Shown: piece by piece, positions 5,660 to 13,796 of the stretch
Numbering within the stretch: position 1 is the first letter of the stretch
Layout of the letters: each line of letters starts with the position of its first letter
DNA from: an uncultured Clostridium sp.
GTDB lineage: Bacteria > Bacillota > Clostridia > TANB77 > CAG-508
DNA: 14,331 nucleotides
NCBI GenBank assembly: GCA_946497585.1
Contig: CAMMLF010000029.1
Span: forward strand, 1-14,331
Direction: 5' to 3'
Made by a program: the position numbers and the translations under genes
The notes under the pieces: model-generated
What the model was told of the DNA's origin: nothing
Seen by the model: the letters and a program-made list of their open reading frames with translations, nothing else
Database searches by the model: none

Positions 5660-7786
5660 ATGAAGGTAATAAAAAGAGACGGAAGAGTTGTGGATTTTGA
5701 TAGGAGCAAAATTCAAATAGCAATTGAAAAAGCCAATAAAGATGTAAGAACAAAAGAAAGAGCTACTAAAGAAGAAATAAAAGGGATAATAAAATATGTA
5801 GAAGAATTAGACAAAAGGAGAATTCTTGTTGAAGATATACAAGACATTATTGAAAAAAAGCTAATGGAATTAGATAGATATGAATTAGCAAAACAATATA
5901 TTGTATATAGATATACAAGAGCTCTAGTTAGAAAAGCAAATACAACTGATGAATCTATTTTAAAGCTAATAAGAAATGAAAATAAAGAGCTAGCCGAAGA
6001 AAATTCTAACAAAAACACAATGCTTGCTTCTACACAAAGAGATTATATAGCTGGAGAAGTATCAAGAGATTTAACAAACAGATTATTATTACCAGAAGAA
6101 ATATCAAAAGCACATCAAGAAGGCGTTTTGCACTTCCATGATGCGGATTATTTTGTTCAACCAATTTTTAACTGCTGTTTAATAAATATTGGAGACATGT
6201 TAGATAATGGAACAGTAATGAATGGCAAAATGATAGAAAGTCCAAAGAGCTTTCAAGTAGCATGTACTGTTGTAACACAAATAATTTCAACTGTTGCAAG
6301 TAACCAATATGGTGGACAATCAGTAGATTTAATCCACTTAGGAAAATATTTAAGAAAAAGCTATGACAAATTTAAAAAAGAAATAGAAAAAAAATACAAA
6401 AATAAACTTTCAGAAGATGTTATTGAAGATTTAGTTCAAGATAGATTAAAATATGAGCTAAAATCAGGAATACAAACAATTCAATATCAAATAAATACTT
6501 TAATGACAACAAATGGACAAGCACCTTTCGTTACATTATTCTTGCACTTAGAAAAAGATGACCCATACATAAAAGAAAATGCAATGATTATTGAAGAAGT
6601 GCTAAGACAAAGATATGAAGGAATAAAAAATGAAGCAGGAGTTTATGTAACGCCAGCATTCCCTAAACTTGTGTATGTTTTAGATGATTTCAATAATTTA
6701 ACAGGTGGAGAGTATGATTATTTAACAGAGCTTGCAGTAAAATGTTCAGCAAAAAGAATGTATCCAGATTATATATCAGCTAAAAAAATGCGTGAAAATT
6801 ATGAAGGAAACGTATTTGGCCCAATGGGATGTAGAAGCTTTTTATCACCTTGGAAAGATGAAAATGGAAACTACAAATTTGAGGGAAGATTTAATCAAGG
6901 TGTAGTAAGTTTGAACTTACCTCAAGTTGCAATAATAGCAAATGGCGATGAAAATAAATTCTGGAAACTATTAGATGAAAGACTAGAACTTTGCAAAAAA
7001 GCTTTAATGTGCAGACATAATGCATTAGTCGGAACAACATCAGATATAAGCCCAATTCACTGGCAATACGGAGCAATAGCTCGTTTGAAAAAAGGGGAAA
7101 AAATAGATAAACTACTTTATGGTGGATATTCAACAATATCTTTAGGATATATAGGAATATATGAAATGACAAAGCTTATGACAGGAGTTTCACAAACAGA
7201 GCCAGCAGGACATGAATTTGCCCTAAAAGTTATGAATCATTTAAGAGAAACAGTTAATCGTTGGAAAAAAGAAACAAACATAGGATTTGCACTATACGGA
7301 ACACCAGCAGAAAGCTTATGCTATAAGTTTGCAAAAATAGACAAAGAAAGATTTGGAACAATTGAAGACGTAACAGATAAAGGATATTATACAAACTCTT
7401 ACCATGTAGATGTTAGAGAAAAAATAGATGCTTTTGATAAATTAAAATTCGAAAGCGAATTCCAAAAAATATCTTCAGGTGGAGCAATATCTTACATTGA
7501 AATACCAAATATGCAAAACAATATAGAAGCATTAAGAAGTGTTGTAAAATTCATTTATGATAATATTCAATATGCAGAATTTAATACAAAATCTGACTAC
7601 TGCCATGTATGCGGATTTGACGGAGAAATAAAAATAAATGATGACAATGAATGGGAATGCCCAAATTGCGGAAATAAAGACCACAGCAAAATGACTGTTG
7701 TAAGACGTACTTGTGGCTACCTTGGCGAGAACTTTTGGAATGCAGGAAAGACGAAGGAAATTAAGCAAAGGGTATTACATTTGTAA
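5660..7786 (+). CDS. nrdD: Anaerobic (class III) ribonucleoside-triphosphate reductase, catalytic subunit
   Basis: NrdD reduces ribonucleoside triphosphates to deoxyribonucleotides without oxygen, using a glycyl radical and usually formate as reductant. From ATG 5660 it is 708 aa. An ATP-cone allosteric domain covers about residues 1-90 (MKVIKRDGR start). Candidate active-site cysteines are C172/C173 (FNCCLINIG) and C391 (GPMGCRSF). Four C-terminal zinc-site cysteines lie at 648, 651, 667 and 670 (CHVC...CPNC), and the radical-bearing glycine is G686 in RRTCGYLG, close to the C-terminus as expected. An in-frame ATG at 5648 would add four residues, but GGGGGA (5650-5655) sits properly only before 5660, and the family normally starts MKVIKRDGR. 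NrdD depends on the NrdG activase encoded 213 bases downstream; a GC-rich repeat element separates the two. Confidence 0.97.
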   Translation: MKVIKRDGRVVDFDRSKIQIAIEKANKDVRTKERATKEEIKGIIKYVEELDKRRILVEDIQDIIEKKLMELDRYELAKQYIVYRYTRALVRKANTTDESILKLIRNENKELAEENSNKNTMLASTQRDYIAGEVSRDLTNRLLLPEEISKAHQEGVLHFHDADYFVQPIFNCCLINIGDMLDNGTVMNGKMIESPKSFQVACTVVTQIISTVASNQYGGQSVDLIHLGKYLRKSYDKFKKEIEKKYKNKLSEDVIEDLVQDRLKYELKSGIQTIQYQINTLMTTNGQAPFVTLFLHLEKDDPYIKENAMIIEEVLRQRYEGIKNEAGVYVTPAFPKLVYVLDDFNNLTGGEYDYLTELAVKCSAKRMYPDYISAKKMRENYEGNVFGPMGCRSFLSPWKDENGNYKFEGRFNQGVVSLNLPQVAIIANGDENKFWKLLDERLELCKKALMCRHNALVGTTSDISPIHWQYGAIARLKKGEKIDKLLYGGYSTISLGYIGIYEMTKLMTGVSQTEPAGHEFALKVMNHLRETVNRWKKETNIGFALYGTPAESLCYKFAKIDKERFGTIEDVTDKGYYTNSYHVDVREKIDAFDKLKFESEFQKISSGGAISYIEIPNMQNNIEALRSVVKFIYDNIQYAEFNTKSDYCHVCGFDGEIKINDDNEWECPNCGNKDHSKMTVVRRTCGYLGENFWNAGKTKEIKQRVLHL

Positions 7787-7816
7787 TTATTTCAAATAAT
7801 TATAGTTTATATGTAA

Positions 7817-7969
7817 AAGTCACAATATATGTTCTCGTACATTTCAGTGAACGGAGCTGACAAAGTATAACGCTCATATCTGTCTTAGGAGTTCGAAGCG
7901 CAGTGGAACGTGCAAGCTGGAGCGGAGCGACCCGCGCCGTGAAATGAGAGAGGATGTATATTGTGACTT
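7817..7969 (+). repeat. GC-rich inverted-repeat element, copy B (about 151 bp), between nrdD and nrdG
   Basis: Perfect 13-bp terminal inverted repeats AAGTCACAATATA (7817-7829) and TATATTGTGACTT (7957-7969) bound the element; the homology continues imperfectly inwards (TTCTCGTACATTTCA against TGAAATGAGAGA). The interior shares ACGTGCAAGCTGGAGCG (7908-7924) with copy A and ACCCGCG near its right end with copies A and C, but the left half has diverged or been replaced. It fills most of the 213-bp nrdD-nrdG gap and would be transcribed if the two genes share an mRNA, forming a long hairpin. A minus-strand open frame across it is a repeat shadow. Confidence 0.8.
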
Positions 7970-7999
7970 GTAATAAGAAATATGAAAGGGAAAAAATAA

Positions 8000-8560
8000 A
8001 TGAATTATGCAGATATAAAACGAGTCGATGTAGCAAATGGCGAAGGAGTCAGAGTATCAGTATTTGTAAGCGGTTGCAACCATCACTGCAAAGGATGCTT
8101 TAATGAATGTGCCTGGGATTTTAACTATGGAAAAGAATTTACGCAAAAAGAAATAAATCAAGTTTTAGAATACATGAACCATGATTATATAGAAGGTTTG
8201 AGCCTTCTTGGTGGAGAGCCACTTGAACCACAAAACCAAGCAGGAGTTTTAAATCTTGTAAAACAAGTTAAAGAAAAATATCCAGATAAATCTATATGGT
8301 GTTATACCGGATTTGATTTTAAAGATGATATAGTAGATAAAATGCAAAAAGAAAACTCAACAACAGAAGAGCTTATTAAATACTTTGATGTAGTTGTAGA
8401 TGGTAAGTTTGAAATAGATAAAACCAGTCCTAAACTAAGATTTAGAGGTTCATACAATCAAAAAATACTTGACGCAAAAGAAACTATTAAAGAAGATACT
8501 CCTGTTGAAATTCCTAGATTGTATGAGAAAGAAAGGATTATTAGTAAAAAGGTAAAATAA
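8000..8560 (+). CDS. nrdG: Anaerobic ribonucleoside-triphosphate reductase activating protein
   Basis: NrdG is a radical-SAM enzyme that abstracts hydrogen from the NrdD glycine to make the glycyl radical. The 186-aa protein has the CxxxCxxC cluster motif at C26, C30 and C33 (CNHHCKGC), which binds the [4Fe-4S] cluster, and the SAM-contacting GGEP segment (LLGGEPLEP, about residues 70-78). Its length fits the family, with a slightly extended basic tail. AAAGGGA at about 7985-7991 lies 8-9 bases before ATG 8000. Gene order nrdD-nrdG is the usual one; the intervening repeat is the only unusual feature. The gene ends about 40 bases before the rpsU promoter. Confidence 0.96.
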   Translation: MNYADIKRVDVANGEGVRVSVFVSGCNHHCKGCFNECAWDFNYGKEFTQKEINQVLEYMNHDYIEGLSLLGGEPLEPQNQAGVLNLVKQVKEKYPDKSIWCYTGFDFKDDIVDKMQKENSTTEELIKYFDVVVDGKFEIDKTSPKLRFRGSYNQKILDAKETIKEDTPVEIPRLYEKERIISKKVK

Positions 8561-8600
8561 AATTATGGACGAGCTTTTGCAAAATTTTACAAAACCCCAC

Positions 8601-8630
8601 TTGACAACCGCATAGCACATAATGTATAAT
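8601..8630 (+). promoter_or_regulatory. Sigma-A promoter for rpsU
   Basis: A consensus TTGACA (8601-8606) and TATAAT (8625-8630) are separated by 18 bp. The leader then folds a small hairpin (TATTGAGGGA / TCCCAATA, about 8638-8659) before the ribosome-binding site. Confidence 0.8.
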
Positions 8631-8698
8631 TAATAGGTATTGAGGGAGATATCCCAATAATCCCATACAATAGTGAATAGCTGGAAGGAGGGGATATT

Positions 8699-8869
8699 AT
8701 GTCAGAGGTTAAAGTTAATAATGGAAATATAGAAGATGCCTTAAAAAGATTTAAAAGGCAATGTGCCAGAAATGGTGTTTTACAAGAGGTTCGTAAAAGA
8801 GAATGCTATGAAAAACCTAGTGTAAAAAGAAAGAAAAAATCAGAGGCAGCTAGAAAAAGAAAGTTTTAA
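8699..8869 (+). CDS. rpsU: 30S ribosomal protein bS21
   Basis: The 56-aa product MSEVKVNNGNIEDALKRFKR... is a typical bS21, a small basic protein of the 30S subunit platform near the anti-Shine-Dalgarno region, involved in translation initiation. The conserved segment EDALKRFKRQCARNGVLQEVRKRECYEKPS is followed by a lysine/arginine-rich C-terminal helix ending KSEAARKRKF. GGAAGGAGGGG (8683-8693) before ATG 8699 is an exceptionally strong ribosome-binding site. It has its own consensus promoter and terminator, so it is a single-gene unit. Confidence 0.96.
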   Translation: MSEVKVNNGNIEDALKRFKRQCARNGVLQEVRKRECYEKPSVKRKKKSEAARKRKF

Positions 8870-8874
8870 TTAGG

Positions 8875-8897
8875 GGGCGTTTGTAACGCCCTTTTTT
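8875..8897 (+). terminator. Rho-independent terminator of rpsU
   Basis: GGGCGTT (8875-8881) and AACGCCC (8885-8891) form a perfect 7-bp stem with a 3-nt loop, followed by TTTTTT (8892-8897). It begins 5 bases after the rpsU stop. Confidence 0.95.
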
Positions 8898-8945
8898 CTG
8901 TAAGGTTGGAAGATAATTGCGCCTTAGGAAGGAATAATAGTAAAA

Positions 8946-10478
8946 GTGAAAAACATAGTAAGTTTTGTAAAAAAACACGACAACATATTTGTTCTAATAC
9001 TTATAGCTCTTGCAATGCTAGCAAGAGTTTACAATGTAGTTATATCAAATACAGACGAAGCATACAACTTTTTAAATTCATATAAATTAGCAAATGGATT
9101 AACAATTTATACAGATAACAATGTAATAATAACTCCATTATTTTTTTACATTTCATCTATATTTTTAAAAATATTTGGAGAAAATATCTTTATATTTCGA
9201 ACTTTAAATTTAATAATTTCTAGCTTAATGTTTTTTGCATGTTATGTAATACTAAAAGAATTAAAAGTAAATAAAAGATTTTCTTTATTATACACATTAC
9301 TAATAATTGCACTCATATCAAGTATCATAGGAGGAGGGGCAAACTACACAACTTTAGCATATACCTTTTATTTATTAGGATTTTTACTAATATTGAAGAT
9401 GAAAAAAGGTACAGCTAAAAGCCTTGTGCAAGGACTAATGCTTTTCTTGGTCTTCCTAACATATCAAAAACTAGGAGTAGCTTATTTTATAGCGATTATA
9501 GCATATGAAATTATAAATAAAGATATTAAATCATTATTTAAAGAATTACTTACAGCGCTAGTTTTATTATTAGCTTTTTTAGCATATTTATATACACAAA
9601 ATAATTTATTTAATTTTATAGATTATGCAATACTAGGTATAGGTGAATTTGGAAGTAAAAACTGGGCTACAGAAGGAAATATTTTTAGCTTATTGTTATT
9701 TTTGTTATTGCCAATAATGACTCTAGTTTCATCAGTTATTATAATAAAAACAATTAAATCAAAAACAAATGGCAAAAAGCTAGAAATAAAAGAAAAATTA
9801 AATGAAGAGAATAAGCTAAAAATAAAAGAAACAACAAATAAAATGCTAAGCATTTTTGCATTCTCAATTTGTGCATACATAATTGTTATACCAATATTAA
9901 ATGTATATCATGTATATTTGGCAAGTATATTAATGATAATAAATTTAATGTATATAATAGATTTTTTAGTAAAACCAATTATAGAAGAAAATAGTATAAA
10001 AAACATAATAAATACAATAATATTATGTATAATAATATTGCTCTTTGCATATAGTGCAAAAGATATGTGGAATTATGCACATTTAATTAATTATATACCA
10101 CAAGACAGCCCTTTTTATGGAGCAATAATAGACCCGAAAATGAGAGAAACAATAGAAGAAGTGGGAGATTATGTACAAAATAATGATAAAGATACAATTG
10201 TACTTTCTACATATGCTCCACTGATTTCACTTTATTTAAATGATTTAGATAATGGAGATTATGACCTACCATTAAGAGGGAACTTGGGTAGCAAAGGTGA
10301 AAAAGGACTAATAGAACAAATAAAAGAATTAAGCAATACTCAAATTTTAATTTTACACGAAACTGATGAAGAAAAAGAAATATATCAATTTGTGTATGAT
10401 GTAGCAGATTATATTAAGCAAAATTACACATACGTAGGACAGGTAAATAAGTTTGACATCTATGAAATAGAAAATTAA
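8946..10478 (+). CDS. Polytopic membrane protein, probable GT-C-fold glycosyltransferase (PMT/ArnT-like)
   Basis: This 510-aa protein has about 11 predicted hydrophobic segments (among them 13-31, 84-104, 113-130, 134-151, 198-216, 246-268, 300-318, 322-341 and 353-371), a charged Lys/Glu-rich cytoplasmic loop (about 270-298) and a soluble C-terminal part (372-510). The first outer loop carries D37-E38 (SNTDEAYNFLNSYKLANG), then a second segment beginning TPLFFYISSIF. This layout is typical of GT-C enzymes, which transfer sugars from polyprenyl-phosphate donors to acceptors outside the membrane and use an acidic pair in this loop. Donor and acceptor cannot be told. The start is GTG 8946 with AGGAAGGA about 11 bases upstream; no ATG fits better. 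It follows the rpsU terminator by only 48 bases with no clear promoter, so read-through or a weak promoter overlapping the terminator is likely. Function is inferred from topology, not from a close family match. Confidence 0.7.
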   Translation: MKNIVSFVKKHDNIFVLILIALAMLARVYNVVISNTDEAYNFLNSYKLANGLTIYTDNNVIITPLFFYISSIFLKIFGENIFIFRTLNLIISSLMFFACYVILKELKVNKRFSLLYTLLIIALISSIIGGGANYTTLAYTFYLLGFLLILKMKKGTAKSLVQGLMLFLVFLTYQKLGVAYFIAIIAYEIINKDIKSLFKELLTALVLLLAFLAYLYTQNNLFNFIDYAILGIGEFGSKNWATEGNIFSLLLFLLLPIMTLVSSVIIIKTIKSKTNGKKLEIKEKLNEENKLKIKETTNKMLSIFAFSICAYIIVIPILNVYHVYLASILMIINLMYIIDFLVKPIIEENSIKNIINTIILCIIILLFAYSAKDMWNYAHLINYIPQDSPFYGAIIDPKMRETIEEVGDYVQNNDKDTIVLSTYAPLISLYLNDLDNGDYDLPLRGNLGSKGEKGLIEQIKELSNTQILILHETDEEKEIYQFVYDVADYIKQNYTYVGQVNKFDIYEIEN

Positions 10479-10675
10479 AGACATATTGATTTAAATAATA
10501 AAAAGCAAGAATGGAAAACCAAGTTTTATCGTTTAATAAATCACTTTAAAAATTCAAAGTAATTAGAGGAAATATCAAATTAAAGTAGAATATAATAATG
10601 GAATATATTAGAAAATAATAGAAACAATCAATAAATAAGATAATTTAAAAATCAAAAGAAAGGAAGATGACTTAA

Positions 10676-11881
10676 ATGCAGATAACAAAATTACAATCAA
10701 ATAAATTTAAAACAAATTTAGTAGCACTTTTTATTACAGTGCCACTAACCAAAGAAAATTGCACAAAAAACGCACTTTTAACATCAGTGCTTAGAAGAGG
10801 AACAAACAATTTAAAAACTCAAGAAGAAATTGCAAAAAGATTAGAAGAGCTTTATGGAGCTGGTTTTAATTGTGGGGTTGACAAGTTAGGAAACTACCAT
10901 GTGTTAAAGTTTTACCTAGAAACACTAGAAAACACATATACATTGAACAATGAAAACCTTTTGCAAGAAGGTGTAAACTTATTATTAGACATAGTATTTA
11001 ATCCACTTGTAGAGAATAATGGCTTTAATAAACTATATGTAGATCAAGAAAAATTAAATTTACAAAGATTAATAGAGTCTAGAAAAGATAATAAAGCACT
11101 TTATGCAAAAGAAAGATGCTTGGAAAATATGTTTGCAGATGAGAGTTATTCTCTTTATAAATATGGCTCTGTAGAAGATTTAGCAAACATAAATGAAATA
11201 AATCTATATGCATATTATAAAGAATTGCTAAAAGACTGTAAAATTGATTTATATATAACAGGAAATAATATAGACAATATAAAAGTACCGGAAATACTAA
11301 GCAAAAACTTACCACAAATACCAAATGTGCACATAGCACCAAGTAAGCCAAATGTTGTAAATGAAATTCAAGATGTAACACAAGGCAAATTAATAATTGG
11401 ATTAGATGTAGATGACAAAAACAAGACAGCAGTGTCAATGTATAACACTATTTTGGGCGGTGGCGCAAATTCTAAATTGTTCCAGAACGTGCGCGAAAAA
11501 GCAAGCTTGGCTTATTCTGCAGGCTCATCTTACATTAGAAGAAAAAATGTTATTTTAATTCAAACAGGAATAGAAATTGAGAATTATGACAAAGCATTAA
11601 AAATAGTAGAAGAACAATTAGAAGATATGAAAAATGGCAAAATAAGTGATGGTGAATTTAATTCAGCAAAACAATTAATAGTGTCATCAATAGAACTTAT
11701 AGAAGAGTCAAAAGAAGATATGATAACTTTCTATTTTGACCAAAACTTGTTTGAAGAACATTTGAATGTAACTGAATATAAAGAAATGATAAAAAAAGTT
11801 ACAAAAGATGATGTAATAAAAGTAGCTCAAAAAGTAAAAGAAGATACAATTTACTTTTTGACTAATGATAGTGCAAAGTAA
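10676..11881 (+). CDS. M16 peptidase-family protein lacking the zinc motif (YmfF-like)
   Basis: The 401-aa product resembles the non-catalytic partner of bacterial M16 peptidase pairs, like B. subtilis YmfF. The N-terminal region (about 1-200) has the M16 fold pattern, but the place where HxxEH should be reads NALLTSVLRRG (32-42), so it cannot bind zinc there. Features shared with the family include RLEELYGAGF (55-64), the glycine-rich LGGGANSKLFQNVREKASLAYS in the second half, and a C-terminal KVTKDDVIKVAQKV segment. A strong AAAGGAAG precedes ATG 10676; a two-codon ATG-ACT-TAA lies in between and ends 2 bases before the start. Its partner with an intact zinc site lies 101 bases downstream, so the two probably form a heterodimer. 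Such pairs are annotated as associated with EF-P 5-aminopentanol modification in Bacillus; that role is transferred by analogy. Confidence 0.85.
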   Translation: MQITKLQSNKFKTNLVALFITVPLTKENCTKNALLTSVLRRGTNNLKTQEEIAKRLEELYGAGFNCGVDKLGNYHVLKFYLETLENTYTLNNENLLQEGVNLLLDIVFNPLVENNGFNKLYVDQEKLNLQRLIESRKDNKALYAKERCLENMFADESYSLYKYGSVEDLANINEINLYAYYKELLKDCKIDLYITGNNIDNIKVPEILSKNLPQIPNVHIAPSKPNVVNEIQDVTQGKLIIGLDVDDKNKTAVSMYNTILGGGANSKLFQNVREKASLAYSAGSSYIRRKNVILIQTGIEIENYDKALKIVEEQLEDMKNGKISDGEFNSAKQLIVSSIELIEESKEDMITFYFDQNLFEEHLNVTEYKEMIKKVTKDDVIKVAQKVKEDTIYFLTNDSAK

Positions 11882-11982
11882 AAAATGTTAATAAACAATT
11901 TTAAAACCAAGTCGAAATTAAATTTGAAAGCAAAAAATGAATGCATAAGCAGAATTTAGATTAAATCGAAAGGAGCAAATTA

Positions 11983-13248
11983 ATGCAAAAAATACAAAAT
12001 GATAAAATAAAAGAAAGCGTATATATAGAGACATTAGACAATGGAATGAAAATTATAATAATTCCAAAGCCAAATACAAATAAAAAATATATCATATGGG
12101 GTACTAAATTTGGCTCAATAGACAATCATTTTATAGAACCTAAAACGGGCAAAGAAGTTAAAGTTCCAGATGGAGTTGCCCACTACTTAGAACACAAAAT
12201 GTTTGAACAAGAAAACGGAGTAGATAGCTTGTACAAACTTATGTCGCTTGGATTAGACGCAAACGCTTACACAACAAATGACCATACAGCATACTTGTTT
12301 GGAGGAACAAATAATTTTTATGAAGGCCTAGATGAGCTTATGGACTATGTGCAACATCCATATTTTACAGACCAAAATGTAGAAAAAGAAAGAGGAATAA
12401 TAGGACAAGAAATTGGAAGATATGATGATGAACCAGCTTGGAAGTTATATGTTAATTTAATGGACTGCTTGTACAAAAATAATCCAGTAAAATTAGACAT
12501 AGCTGGAACTGTAGAATCAATCAGTCATATTACAAAAGAAACTCTTTATGATTGTTATAATACTTTTTACCATCCATCTAATATGACAATGTGCATAAGC
12601 GGAAACTTTGAACCAGAAAAAATATTAGAAGAGGTAAAAAAGAGATTACTTCCAAAAGAAAAAATGGGAGAAATTAAAAGAATATACCCTGAAAAGGAAT
12701 ATACAATAAACAAAAAAGTAAAAGAGCAAAATATGGAAGTAAATATTCCGCTATTTATGATAGGGTATAGAGATATACTTGAGAATGAAGATAATGCAAT
12801 GAAACAAATTGCTATAGAAATAATATTAAATAGCCTAATAGGTAAGAGTTCAAAATTATATCAAAGACTATATACTGAAGGTTTACTAATGGGACCACTA
12901 GAGTTTTATGATGAGTTTGCAGATGAATACTCTCATATAGTAATTGGAGGACAGTCAGAAAATCCAGAAAAAATAAATGAAGAAATCATAAAAACACTTA
13001 AAGACGAAACAATAAGTAATGAGGATTTTGAAAGAAATAAAAAAGCCCTTTATGGTGAATATGTATCTGAATATGATGATGTAGAAACTATAGGCAGAAA
13101 CTTTTTACAAGACAGTATGAAAGAAATAAATTGCTTGGATTATATTGATGCTTTTAATAAAATTACTTTAGACTATGTAAATAAAATAAAAGAAGATTTA
13201 TTTAAGGAAGAAATGTCAGCACTTTCAATTGTTAGAAAAGCAAAATAA
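11983..13248 (+). CDS. M16 zinc metallopeptidase (YmfH-like)
   Basis: This 421-aa protein is the probable catalytic partner of the preceding gene. It carries the inverted zinc motif HYLEH at H67-E70-H71, with the third ligand most likely E143 in KERGIIGQEIGRYDDEP, about 72 residues on as in M16 enzymes. NAYTTNDHTAYLF (94-106) and the second-domain sequence SLIGKSSKLYQRLYTEGLL also fit the family. GAAAGGAG, about 8 bases before ATG 11983, is a good ribosome-binding site. Substrate unknown; in B. subtilis the homologous pair is linked to EF-P modification and swarming, and others process peptides. The gene ends 7 bases before a strong bidirectional terminator. The fabG-like reductase gene that accompanies this pair in Bacillus is not in the window. 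Confidence 0.88.
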   Translation: MQKIQNDKIKESVYIETLDNGMKIIIIPKPNTNKKYIIWGTKFGSIDNHFIEPKTGKEVKVPDGVAHYLEHKMFEQENGVDSLYKLMSLGLDANAYTTNDHTAYLFGGTNNFYEGLDELMDYVQHPYFTDQNVEKERGIIGQEIGRYDDEPAWKLYVNLMDCLYKNNPVKLDIAGTVESISHITKETLYDCYNTFYHPSNMTMCISGNFEPEKILEEVKKRLLPKEKMGEIKRIYPEKEYTINKKVKEQNMEVNIPLFMIGYRDILENEDNAMKQIAIEIILNSLIGKSSKLYQRLYTEGLLMGPLEFYDEFADEYSHIVIGGQSENPEKINEEIIKTLKDETISNEDFERNKKALYGEYVSEYDDVETIGRNFLQDSMKEINCLDYIDAFNKITLDYVNKIKEDLFKEEMSALSIVRKAK

Positions 13249-13255
13249 TTTTTTA

Positions 13256-13289
13256 AAATCTCCCGGGGTTAAGCCGGGAGATTTGTTTT
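13256..13289. terminator. Bidirectional terminator between convergent genes
   Basis: AAATCTCCCGG (13256-13266) and CCGGGAGATTT (13274-13284) form a perfect 11-bp stem with a 7-nt loop, followed by GTTTT on the plus strand; on the minus strand the stem is followed by TTAAAAAATTATTTT. It ends the M16 gene and the minus-strand pilin gene, whose stop is at 13300-13302. Confidence 0.95.
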
Positions 13290-13299
13290 ACATTTTATA

Positions 13300-13683
13300 C
13301 TATGGATTTGCTGTTGATGTAGATGTAGATGAAATACTGCTTGCTAAGTTTCTAACAATTCCTAAGATACCAGTAGCTGCGAATAATAGTATAGCACCTA
13401 CTACATATATAACAGCAATTTTCTTAACTTCTGCTTTACCTTCTGGTGAAGCTGTTAAGAATTTAATACCTACAAATATAAGCATAATAACAGCTGCTGC
13501 AAATGCAATAATTTGAATTACATATATAACCATACCTGCGATATTGCTTACATCAGTAGCACCACTTGGCTCAACACTAGATGGTATAGATGGTTCAGTA
13601 GCTAAAACCATATTAAATGCACTTAATATAGTTGTTATTATTAAAATTGCTGATATTATTTTAGACATTTTCTTAATATTCAT
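13300..13683 (-). CDS. VirB2/TrbC-like pilin or small two-TM secreted membrane protein
   Basis: The 127-aa product has a basic N-terminus and hydrophobic signal segment (about 1-28, possible cleavage after VLA), a short Ser/Pro-rich linker (30-45), two hydrophobic helices (about 49-72 and 88-110) joined by the polar loop KFLTASPEGKAEVKK (75-89), and a Ser/Thr-rich tail. This two-helix hairpin with a basic cytoplasmic loop is the layout of VirB2/TrbC-family pilins of type IV secretion systems, and the ASPEGKAEVKK loop is typical of Firmicutes members. A perfect sigma-A promoter and AGGAGGAG ribosome-binding site, 5 bases before ATG 13683, suggest high expression. No other conjugation gene is in the window, so it is orphaned here. 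A plus-strand open frame at 13229-13516 is its shadow. Confidence 0.8.
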   Translation of the reverse strand: MNIKKMSKIISAILIITTILSAFNMVLATEPSIPSSVEPSGATDVSNIAGMVIYVIQIIAFAAAVIMLIFVGIKFLTASPEGKAEVKKIAVIYVVGAILLFAATGILGIVRNLASSISSTSTSTANP

Positions 13684-13714
13684 AAAACTCCTCCTCTTAA
13701 TAATACTATAATAA

Positions 13715-13743
13715 ATTATAGAATAATTTCAAAAACTTGTCAA
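13715..13743 (-). promoter_or_regulatory. Perfect sigma-A promoter of the VirB2-like gene
   Basis: On the minus strand TTGACA (13743-13738) and TATAAT (13720-13715) are separated by exactly 17 bp, a full consensus. The start codon lies about 31 bases after the -10. Just upstream is an inverted repeat TTGCTATTTT/AAAATAGCAA (13750-13759, 13777-13786) that could be an operator. Confidence 0.88.
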
Positions 13744-13749
13744 CATTTT

Positions 13750-13786
13750 TTGCTATTTTTGACATAAATTTGGACTAAAATAGCAA
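13750..13786. repeat. Inverted repeat upstream of the pilin promoter
   Basis: TTGCTATTTT (13750-13759) and AAAATAGCAA (13777-13786) are perfect 10-bp arms with a 17-nt spacer; a further AAAATAGCA follows at about 13799-13807. Its edge lies 6 bp upstream of the pilin -35 box, a position suiting a repressor or activator site, or a weak terminator for the upstream minus-strand gene. Confidence 0.5.
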
Positions 13787-13796
13787 TTTTGGAGCA

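Noticed and set aside
7800..8036. Minus-strand open frame of 78 codons across the nrdD-nrdG gap
   Set aside because: Shadow of repeat copy B that also overlaps the nrdG start; no ribosome-binding site or protein-like pattern.
10479..10675. Gene or strong promoter between the GT-C protein and the first M16 gene
   Set aside because: Only a TATAAT at 10591-10596 without a matching -35; no coding frame with a ribosome-binding site.
13229..13516. Plus-strand open frame of 95 codons overlapping the pilin gene
   Set aside because: It runs antisense to the pilin gene, crosses the terminator hairpin and starts inside the M16 gene end without a ribosome-binding site; the minus strand has the promoter, ribosome-binding site and protein-like sequence.
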